Assembly (NCBI GenBank): GCA_003694325.1 | Contig: RFKJ01000253.1 | Coordinates: 1-10,517 of the forward strand | Direction: 5' to 3' | Source of the DNA: Deltaproteobacteria bacterium | GTDB lineage: Bacteria; Myxococcota_A; UBA796; UBA2385 | Length of the DNA: 10,517 nt | Part shown: positions 5,605 to 10,517 of the stretch, piece by piece | Layout: each line of letters opens with the position of its first letter | Numbering within the stretch: the first letter of the stretch is position 1 | Notes under the pieces: model-generated | Database searches by the model: none | What the model saw: only the letters and a program-made list of their open reading frames with translations | Told to the model about the DNA's origin: nothing | Translations under genes and position numbers: made by a program

Positions 5605-6912
5605 ATGCCCCCGGCCCGAAGACCCGACCGCCTCGCCGGCCGCCGCCGCGGAAACTACAGCCTCATGCTGGCGATCGTCGTCATCGTGCTGCTGGGCTTC
5701 GGCGCGCTCTCCGTCGACGTGGCCTACATGCGCTACGCCCAGGCGCAGTGCCAGGACGTGGCCGACGCCGCCTCCCAGGCCGCCCTGATCGCCCTCCGCC
5801 AGACCGGATCCGAAGCCCGGTCGCGCGAGGCCGCCGAGCAGATCATCGCCCTCAACGAGGTGGCCGGCGCGCCCCCCTCGGTGGTCGACATCGTGTTCGG
5901 ACACTGGGATGACACCGCCGCCGACCCCACCTTCACCACCGGCGGGTCGTCGGCGCCCAACGCCGTCCGGGTCACCGTGGCCCGCGACGAGGACAACGCC
6001 TCGGCCATCCCCTTCCTGCTGGCCCGCATCTTCGGCCAGGACACGTTCAACGTGCAGGCCACCGCCGTCTCGGCGACCCGGTCCTTCCAGATCGTCCTGG
6101 TCCTCGACATCACCGGCTCGTGGCACGAGAACAAGTTCGCCGACGCCCGGGACGCCGTGCTCCAGGCCCTCGACATGGCCGCCGACAGCGCCAGCGGGGT
6201 GGACGAGATCGGCATGACGATCTTCACCAACCGGTACGCCTGGGAGTACACGCCGTTCACCCAGATCAGCGTCGGGGGCAACGCCGCCGCCGTGCGCGCC
6301 GACTGGGAGAAGCTCAACATCGCCAGCAAGGGGGGCACCGATGTCGACCACTACGACGGCATCGACTGCGCCCTCAAGCCGCGCAGCTCCCGCAACGACT
6401 TCACCGACCCCGAGGGGGGCTGCTACCCGGACATGCCCCGGGAATACACCGACGAGCCCGGCACCGACCACAGCACCGGGATCCTCCTGGCCAAGCAGAT
6501 GTTCGAGGAAGCCGCCTCCGGGGCCGTGTACCGGGCGATGATCATCATCACCGACGGCAAGCCCAACGATCTCGGGGCAGCGTCGGGCACCCTCCGGGCC
6601 GCCGACGGCTACGTCGAGACCCGCTGGCGCGAGTACGTCGGCCCCGTCCCCCGCAGCAAGGCCGACATCCGCCGCGAGAGCATCGCCGCCACCCAGGACC
6701 TGTGGAATTCCATGCAGGTCAACACCTGGATGGTCTCCCTGGTCCAGCGGGACAGCGTGATGATGCCCGGCGAGGAGGGCGTGCCGGTCGAAGGGCTCGG
6801 TCCGGGCGTGCCCCAGGGGGACGGGTACTGGCGCCTCGCGGACCACTCGAGCGAGCTGGCCACCATCATCGGGCAGATCATTTCCGAGATGCCGCTGGCC
6901 ATCGTGGAGTGA
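5605..6912 (+). CDS. TadG-like protein with von Willebrand factor A domain
   Basis: The 435-aa protein has a TadG-type N-terminus: an Arg-rich cytoplasmic end, Gly16, then one membrane helix (about 19-41) running into SVDVAYMRYAQAQCQDVADAASQAAL, the usual VD...LQ..ADAAAL pattern in altered form. The rest would face the periplasm. A vWA domain spans about 160-430. Its metal site reads D168-I-T-G-S172 (Thr replaces the first Ser of DxSxS), a probable Thr287 in GTDHSTG and the conserved TDG (Asp317). Residues about 245-285 form an insertion with GGTD, Cys255 and Cys273. Known TadG proteins help assemble Flp pili across the envelope. I start at the ATG at 5605 (AGGAG, 6-nt spacing) rather than the GTG at 5491, which crosses the candidate promoter. 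It leads a three-gene operon, 2 nt before the next start. Confidence 0.9.
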   Translation: MPPARRPDRLAGRRRGNYSLMLAIVVIVLLGFGALSVDVAYMRYAQAQCQDVADAASQAALIALRQTGSEARSREAAEQIIALNEVAGAPPSVVDIVFGHWDDTAADPTFTTGGSSAPNAVRVTVARDEDNASAIPFLLARIFGQDTFNVQATAVSATRSFQIVLVLDITGSWHENKFADARDAVLQALDMAADSASGVDEIGMTIFTNRYAWEYTPFTQISVGGNAAAVRADWEKLNIASKGGTDVDHYDGIDCALKPRSSRNDFTDPEGGCYPDMPREYTDEPGTDHSTGILLAKQMFEEAASGAVYRAMIIITDGKPNDLGAASGTLRAADGYVETRWREYVGPVPRSKADIRRESIAATQDLWNSMQVNTWMVSLVQRDSVMMPGEEGVPVEGLGPGVPQGDGYWRLADHSSELATIIGQIISEMPLAIVE

Positions 6913-6914
6913 CC

Positions 6915-7370
6915 ATGTCCCAGAGTCGACCGTTCCGGAGGCACCGACTGCGCGGCGGCAGCAATGCCGTCGAATTCGCGCTGTGCATGCCCATCTGGGT
7001 GGCGCTCGTGGCGGCGATCATGGAGTTTGCCTGGGTCTACTTCCAGGCCAGCTCGCTCAACGCCGCGACCAACCTCGGCTGCCGTGCCGGCTCCCTCATC
7101 GACCCCGGCGAGAATGACGCCAACCTCGAGGAGCTGGCCACCGTCGCCACCGACACCATGAAGAACGTGCTGCTCGAGAACTCGTTGAACAACGATGACT
7201 GCTCGACCTGCGTGGTCACGGTGTCCACGGTCGGCGACCCGCCGGAGCGGACCCTGGTCTGCGAGGCATCGCGCCAGGTCCACCCCCTCATCGGCCTGTT
7301 CGTGGACACCAAGACCATGACGGCCACCCAGGTGGCGCGCCTGGAGTGGCAGCGGGCGGCGGCGCCATGA
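6915..7370 (+). CDS. TadE-like pseudopilin
   Basis: This 151-residue TadE-family protein has a basic leader (RPFRRHRLRGG) and the processing-site pattern G15/SNAVE20, with Glu at +5 as in substrates of Tad prepilin peptidases, then a hydrophobic helix (about 21-44) and a small periplasmic domain. That domain contains a CSTC motif (about 95-98) and one further Cys, so a disulfide is likely. Known TadE/TadF proteins are minor pseudopilins needed for Flp pilus assembly. The start ATG follows the TadG-like stop by 2 nt and its ribosome site (GTGGAG) lies inside that gene's last codons. The 3' end overlaps the next gene by ATGA. The canonical Tyr after Glu is Phe here, so cleavage is likely but unproven. 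Confidence 0.9.
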   Translation: MSQSRPFRRHRLRGGSNAVEFALCMPIWVALVAAIMEFAWVYFQASSLNAATNLGCRAGSLIDPGENDANLEELATVATDTMKNVLLENSLNNDDCSTCVVTVSTVGDPPERTLVCEASRQVHPLIGLFVDTKTMTATQVARLEWQRAAAP

Positions 7371-7804
7371 CCCGGCGACTCCTTCCCCGGGCGCGGCGCG
7401 GCGTGGCCGCGGTCGAGTTCGCGCTCACCGTCGGGGTGCTCCTCGCGGTGCTGCTGGGCATCGTCGAGCTGAGCATGCTGATGGCCCGCCAGTACGTCGT
7501 CAGCCGGGCGGCGCGCGACGCCTGCCGCGTCGGCTCGGGGGTGCTGGAGGGCGCGAACCCCACCGGCGACCAGATCACGGCCGCCGCCGATGCCCACGCC
7601 CGGTTCGCCCTCGAGGCCGCCGGCGTCCCCTGCACCGACGACAACTGCACCGTCACCAGCACCTGGTACGAGTCCGACGGCTGGTACGTGCTCAAGGTCG
7701 TCGTCTCCGTCGACTACGACCCGCTCACCGGTTTCCTGCCCGTGATCCCCAGGGAGACGCGTTCGCAGTTCATCATGCTGACCCAACAGCAGATCTGGGA
7801 CTGA
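7367..7804 (+). CDS. TadE-like pseudopilin (second copy)
   Basis: The 145-residue product repeats the pattern of its upstream neighbour: RRG12/VAAVE17F, Glu at +5 from the presumed cleavage site, a hydrophobic helix to about residue 38, then AARDACRVGSG, matching the TadE family's aAR.g.R segment more closely than the first copy does. The periplasmic part has a CTDDNC pair. Its ATG lies in the ATGA that ends the previous gene, so translation is coupled; an in-frame ATG 21 nt earlier is less likely. Together with the first copy it may form a TadE/TadF-type pair of minor pseudopilins. The two share architecture and not close sequence, so an old duplication or separate subfamilies are both possible. 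Confidence 0.9.
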   Translation: MTRRLLPRARRGVAAVEFALTVGVLLAVLLGIVELSMLMARQYVVSRAARDACRVGSGVLEGANPTGDQITAAADAHARFALEAAGVPCTDDNCTVTSTWYESDGWYVLKVVVSVDYDPLTGFLPVIPRETRSQFIMLTQQQIWD

Positions 7805-7906
7805 CCCTCCCCCCTCCCGTGTCCATGACGGCGACGGGCCGGGCCGACGGGACGGCGACATGCGGACGTCCGCCCGCGCGGGACCCCGGCCCTCGCGGGA
7901 AGTCCC

Positions 7907-7940
7907 ACCGCCGTCCTACGATGACCGGCGACCGCCGTCC
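7907..7940 (+). promoter_or_regulatory. Direct repeat flanking a TACGAT box upstream of the DUF1571 gene
   Basis: ACCGCCGTCC occurs at 7907-7916 and again at 7931-7940, 24 bp apart. The similarity continues loosely past each copy (a CG.TGAC-type segment). TACGAT (7917-7922), a possible -10 element, lies between them. No -35 match is visible. The wider 211-bp gap (7805-8015) between the pseudopilin stop and this gene's start holds nothing else I can name; the frame is open through it but its translation is Pro/Arg-rich and not protein-like. Confidence 0.25.
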
Positions 7941-8015
7941 GTCGTGACGGTCTCCACCCGACCACGCCCTCGCCTCGCCCGACCCTCGCGGCCCCCCACC
8001 CCTCGGAACCCGCCC

Positions 8016-8756
8016 ATGACATCCTCGCTGCTCTGCCTCGCCGTCCTGCTGTCGTCTTCCCCCTCGGCCTCCGCCGGCGAGACCCCGCCGGAGTTCCACG
8101 CCCGCCTCGAGCGCATGCGCAGCACCGCCGCGGCGCTGCAGCAGTACACCTACACGCTGTACCGCCACGAGTGGGTCGACGGGCAGCAGGCCGATCCCCA
8201 GGAGATGGCCATCAAGTTCCGCAAGCCGATGGACATCTACGTGGTCTGGACCGGGGATGTCTACAAGGGCCGGGAGCTGATCTACCGGCAGGGATGGAAC
8301 AACGGCAAGATGCGGGTCCACCCCACGCCCGGCGCCCTGATCCCCTCCCTGAACATCGCACCCGACAGCCGCCTTGCGATGCGCGGGTCCCGCAACGGGA
8401 TCGAGTTGATCGACATCGGCAACGTCGTCGACCTGATCCTCGCCCAGACCGACCGGGTGGAGGCCAACCCCGACCTGCAGGCCAGCTTCACCGATCTCGG
8501 CGCCCGGATGGTCAACGGCGAGCCGTCCCACTGCCTCAAGATCGAGTTGCCCAAGGACAAGGACCCGGCCCTGTACGCCTACCGGGTCGACATGTGCATC
8601 AGCGACGAGACCGGGCTCCCCAACCGGCTGGAGAGCTGGGACTTCGAGGACGGCGCCATGCGCAAGGTCGCCCACTACGAGTTCCGCGACCTCGACACCC
8701 ACGTCACCCTCACCGACGCCGACTTCGACCCCGACAACGACGCCTACGGGTTCTGA
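8016..8756 (+). CDS. Secreted DUF1571 family protein
   Basis: The 246-aa product opens with a signal peptide (hydrophobic 4-12, likely cut after the ASA at 18-20), although its N-region has no Lys or Arg. The mature part matches my memory of DUF1571: YTYTLYRHEWVDG (44-56), then an IKFRKPMDIYVVW strand (66-78), GRELIYRQGWNNGKM (85-99) and a PDSRLAM segment. Cys173 and Cys194 may pair. The strand pattern suggests a LolA-like open beta-barrel that holds a lipid, an inference from fold resemblance only; the family has no proven role that I know of. The ATG at 8016 has only a weak site (CGGAA). Upstream in-frame starts at 7860 and 7944 add Pro/Arg-rich sequence and I reject them. It is followed by a strong hairpin, so it is probably monocistronic. 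Confidence 0.85.
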   Translation: MTSSLLCLAVLLSSSPSASAGETPPEFHARLERMRSTAAALQQYTYTLYRHEWVDGQQADPQEMAIKFRKPMDIYVVWTGDVYKGRELIYRQGWNNGKMRVHPTPGALIPSLNIAPDSRLAMRGSRNGIELIDIGNVVDLILAQTDRVEANPDLQASFTDLGARMVNGEPSHCLKIELPKDKDPALYAYRVDMCISDETGLPNRLESWDFEDGAMRKVAHYEFRDLDTHVTLTDADFDPDNDAYGF

Positions 8757-8767
8757 GGCAGCGCGTC

Positions 8768-8799
8768 CTGCTGGGCGCCCGGGAGGCGGGCGCCCGCAG
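8768..8799 (+). terminator. Strong GC-rich hairpin after the DUF1571 gene
   Basis: CTGC (8768-8771), a bulged T, and GGGCGCCC (8773-8780) pair with GGGCGCCC (8788-8795) and GCAG (8796-8799) around a 7-nt loop, giving a 12-bp stem 11 nt after the stop codon. No T-run follows, as is common in very GC-rich genomes. I read it as a terminator between the DUF1571 gene and the next lipoprotein; an mRNA 3'-end stabiliser is the alternative. Confidence 0.55.
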
Positions 8800-8901
8800 A
8801 CCCGGACGCGGGATGCGCGGCAGTCTGGGGGAAGAACCTGCGGCGAGTCCCGAAAAGTCGTGGAACAGTACACCGCACCCACGCTCCTCCGGGGACGCCC
8901 C

Positions 8902-9381
8902 ATGGCCCTCCATCGTCACCTGCTCCTGGCCGGCCTCGTCGCAGCCCTCGCCGCCTGCGGCGAGGATGGCACCGACACCGGCGACCCGGGCCTGTGCGGG
9001 CTCCCGGCCGACGCCGCATTCGTCCTCGCCGGACCGGACCTCGACAGCGCCCCGCTGATCCAGGTGGACGAGAGCTACGTCGTGCAGCTCATCGACGGCC
9101 AGCCGGCTCTCATCCGGCTCAAGCTGGCCTCCCCCGGGGTCGTCGACCTCCTCCTCGACCGGCCCGACGCGCTGCAGTCGCTCGACCTGGACGGCGACGC
9201 CCTCGAGATCCCCGATCCCCTGCCCGTCGCCACCTGTCCCGAGCCGCGCCCCGTCGCCTACACCGTGGACCTCGGGGATCCCGGCGTCTACACCGTGCAG
9301 CTCGGCCCGTTGCCGGGCGTGTCCGAGGTCTGGCTGACGGCCCGGTGGGTCGGCCCGTCGCAGAGCACCCCCTCGCACTGA
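8902..9381 (+). CDS. Small putative lipoprotein of unknown function
   Basis: This gene encodes 159 residues starting MALHRHLLLAGLVAALAAC, a clear lipoprotein signal with lipobox LAAC and Cys19. An acidic GEDGTDTGDPG linker follows, of the kind frequent in myxobacterial surface lipoproteins. The remaining 125 residues look beta-rich, with DPGVYTVQLGPL (126-137) resembling a strand-turn of bacterial pre-peptidase C-terminal-like domains; that resemblance is weak. Cys32 and Cys112 could form a disulfide. I use the ATG at 8902 (GGGGA upstream); a GTG at 8860 is in frame but would bury the signal. The gene is separated from the DUF1571 gene by 145 bp and the hairpin at 8768-8799, and ends 14 bp from the convergent hydrolase gene. 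No family recognised. Confidence 0.8.
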   Translation: MALHRHLLLAGLVAALAACGEDGTDTGDPGLCGLPADAAFVLAGPDLDSAPLIQVDESYVVQLIDGQPALIRLKLASPGVVDLLLDRPDALQSLDLDGDALEIPDPLPVATCPEPRPVAYTVDLGDPGVYTVQLGPLPGVSEVWLTARWVGPSQSTPSH

Positions 9382-9384
9382 GGC

Positions 9385-9411
9385 GGCGCCCCCCATCAGG
9401 GGAGCAGCGCC
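9385..9411. terminator. Weak bidirectional hairpin at convergent gene ends
   Basis: GGCGC (9385-9389) with GCGCC (9407-9411), and inside it CCCC (9391-9394) with GGGG (9399-9402) around ATCA, form an irregular hairpin. It overlaps the stop codon of the minus-strand hydrolase gene and begins 4 nt after the lipoprotein stop. It could serve both strands, but lacks a T-tract and has an asymmetric internal loop. Confidence 0.3.
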
Positions 9412-10361
9412 CCGATCCGTCGGGCCAGGGCGGCGTGGCCGGCCGGGTCGGGGTGGCAGCCGTCGAGGGTCTCGCCGTCGTAGGTGACCAGCGACGCTCC
9501 CGACTCGCGCTGGATCCGGCGGAGCTGGTCCCGGTACTCGCCCCGCTCGCAGATCCCCACCAGGACCACCCGTGCGCCGGGCGCCAGCGCCGCGATCTGC
9601 CGCAGGGCCGCCGCATAGGACAGCGGGTCCACCCGCGGACCCAGCACGCCTCGGCGGAGCGCTCCCCGCGCCATCCACAGCCGCACCGGCTGCAACAGGT
9701 CGCGCAGCCGGATGATCACCTGCAGGTCCGACACCGCGTAGCGGACCCGGCCCCAGGAGCCGCGCCGGGCAGCCAGGGCGTCCTCGTCGCGGATTCCAGT
9801 GAGGTGGCCGTCGTTGGCCCCGAACCCGAGCACGAGGACTTCCGGGTGGAGCGCCGCCAGCTCCTGCTCGGCCAGCACCCGCCCCTGGACGGCGCTGTAC
9901 CCGGGGACCGCGAGGTTGACCGTGTCCGCGGGGAGCCGTCCCACGAACACCTCGTCGTCGTCCACCCCCCAGCCGAAGACCGACGAGTCCCCGAGCGCCA
10001 CCACCCGCAGCGGGCCCCCGGGCCCATCGGGGTCCACCCGCCGTCCCGACGCGTCCGTGTGGAGCCGCCAGGGCCCGGCGCCGGCCACCACCCCCGGCCC
10101 ACCGGCCTCGAGCGCCAGCATCGGTCGCACCCGCCACAGCAACAGGCGGTCGCGCTGGAACACCGTCCAGGTCCGGTCGAGGAAGTCATCGAGGTCGATG
10201 GACTCCGCAAGGGCGACGGCGCCGTCGGCACCGTGCAGCGGGTACAGGTCGAGGCGGGACCCCGGCCGGGGCGCCAGGACCCGCAACCCGAGCTCCAGCA
10301 CCACCAGGACGGCCAGCCCCAGCAGGACAGCACCACCGCGAGCGAGGAGGGGGCGAGGCAC
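9396..10361 (-). CDS. Membrane-anchored SGNH/GDSL-family hydrolase
   Basis: The 321-aa protein carries all four SGNH blocks: GDSS with nucleophile Ser126 (124-127), Gly154 in AVPGYS (oxyanion hole), GAND with Asn183 (181-184), and DGCH with Asp300 and His303 as the rest of the triad. An N-terminal hydrophobic helix (about 9-30) anchors it, with the catalytic domain outside the cytoplasm. Such proteins are esterases, lipases or acetyl-transfer/deacetylating enzymes acting on lipids or cell-wall and capsule sugars; substrate cannot be told. I start at the GTG at 10361 because the longer frame from 10451 overlaps the upstream gene's 3' end and adds unlike-protein residues. Ribosome binding is poorly defined: GGGGGA lies in a hairpin at 10364-10378. 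The gene follows another minus-strand gene by 29 nt, so they may be co-transcribed. Confidence 0.88.
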   Translation of the reverse strand: MPRPLLARGGAVLLGLAVLVVLELGLRVLAPRPGSRLDLYPLHGADGAVALAESIDLDDFLDRTWTVFQRDRLLLWRVRPMLALEAGGPGVVAGAGPWRLHTDASGRRVDPDGPGGPLRVVALGDSSVFGWGVDDDEVFVGRLPADTVNLAVPGYSAVQGRVLAEQELAALHPEVLVLGFGANDGHLTGIRDEDALAARRGSWGRVRYAVSDLQVIIRLRDLLQPVRLWMARGALRRGVLGPRVDPLSYAAALRQIAALAPGARVVLVGICERGEYRDQLRRIQRESGASLVTYDGETLDGCHPDPAGHAALARRIGALLP

Positions 10362-10363
10362 CC

Positions 10364-10378
10364 GGGGATCGTATCCCC
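10364..10378 (-). promoter_or_regulatory. Hairpin directly before the hydrolase start codon
   Basis: GGGGAT-CGT-ATCCCC is a perfect 6-bp-arm inverted repeat ending 2 nt before the GTG at 10361. Its minus-strand 5' arm contains the only purine-rich run (GGGGGA) that could be a ribosome site. On the minus strand the arm and loop also read TACGAT. If the stem forms, it would hide the start region; this is a structural inference. Confidence 0.35.
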
Positions 10379-10390
10379 CGCGGAGACGGC

Positions 10391-10517
10391 TCAGGGATCC
10401 GGCAGCCCGGCCGCCCGCTCCTGCCAGCCGGGGGGCGGGTTCTCGGCCCACGCCGCCCAGAGCCCCTCGGTGTCCGGCGCGGCCAGGGGATCGTAGGCCG
10501 GCGCGCTGTCCCCGGCC
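10391..10517 (-). CDS. 3' end of an unidentified protein gene
   Basis: The last 42 codons of a minus-strand gene enter from the right edge and stop with TGA at 10391-10393. The visible C-terminus is acidic and aromatic (AYDPLAAPDTEGLWAAWAE, then NPPPGWQERAAGLPDP), with a Pro-rich tail, and reads like real protein with ordinary GC-rich third positions. There is too little sequence to name a family. Its stop lies 29 nt before the hydrolase start on the same strand, which suggests one operon and helps fix the hydrolase start. Confidence 0.65.
   Translation of the reverse strand, partial: AGDSAPAYDPLAAPDTEGLWAAWAENPPPGWQERAAGLPDP

Noticed and set aside
5067..5606. Minus-strand frame reading through the 30-bp repeats as a Gly/Pro repeat protein
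   Set aside because: The repeat unit is a multiple of three, so frames stay open automatically; the frame continues antisense or out of phase into the lipoprotein gene and has no ribosome site.
7860..8015. 52-residue upstream extension of the DUF1571 protein from 7860
   Set aside because: Pro/Arg-rich, non-protein-like composition, no ribosome site, and it would move the signal peptide away from the N-terminus.
8710..10137. 475-codon minus-strand frame across the small lipoprotein and hydrolase genes
   Set aside because: Gly/Arg/Ala-rich shadow of the SGNH hydrolase in another frame, without motifs.
10362..10451. ATG start at 10451 for the SGNH hydrolase
   Set aside because: It would overlap about 60 bases of the upstream gene's 3' end and add Gly/Arg/Ala-rich residues before the membrane helix.

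Overview
This is a GC-rich (roughly 70%), gene-dense stretch of bacterial chromosome. It holds eleven protein-coding genes, two of them cut by the window edges. There are no RNA genes, no CRISPR array and no insertion sequence. Short secreted lipoproteins with Asp/Gly/Thr-rich N-termini, Tad-type pseudopilins and a DUF1571 protein point to a Gram-negative lineage with a large envelope proteome. A myxobacterium-like (Myxococcota) or related uncultured deltaproteobacterial group fits best. That placement is inference, because no phylogenetic marker gene is present.

Left third (1-4541). A minus-strand group reads PAPS-dependent sulfotransferase (start 3710), class III PLP aminotransferase (overlapping it by ATGA at 2427-2430), then, after a 168-bp gap with a 23-bp palindromic tandem repeat, a lipoprotein that runs off the left edge. 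A small SRPBCC (START-like, DUF2505-like) protein is transcribed divergently from 4011. The 300-bp divergent gap carries a perfect 8+4+8 dyad (3808-3827). A PLP enzyme, a sulfotransferase and a hydrophobic-ligand-type protein together suggest an uncharacterised small-molecule or lipid modification pathway. No substrate can be read from the sequence.

Middle (4594-7804). A minus-strand lipoprotein gene has an excellent ribosome binding site. Just upstream of it are four 30-bp-period hairpins whose arms are CCTCC/GGAGG, i.e. anti-Shine-Dalgarno/Shine-Dalgarno-like. Divergent from it is a tight plus-strand operon: a TadG-like protein with a von Willebrand A domain, then two TadE-like pseudopilins, joined by a 2-nt gap and an ATGA overlap. 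None of the core Tad machinery (ATPase, TadB/C platform, secretin, prepilin peptidase, Flp major pilin) is in view.

Right third (8016-10517). A secreted DUF1571 protein is followed by a strong GC-rich hairpin and then a small lipoprotein of unknown function. Convergent with these, on the minus strand, is a membrane-anchored SGNH/GDSL hydrolase. It is preceded, 29 nt upstream, by the 3' end of another minus-strand gene entering from the right edge.

The best candidates for something undescribed are the tandem SD/anti-SD hairpin leader at 5322-5429, the sulfotransferase-aminotransferase-SRPBCC locus, and the pseudopilin/vWA cassette.
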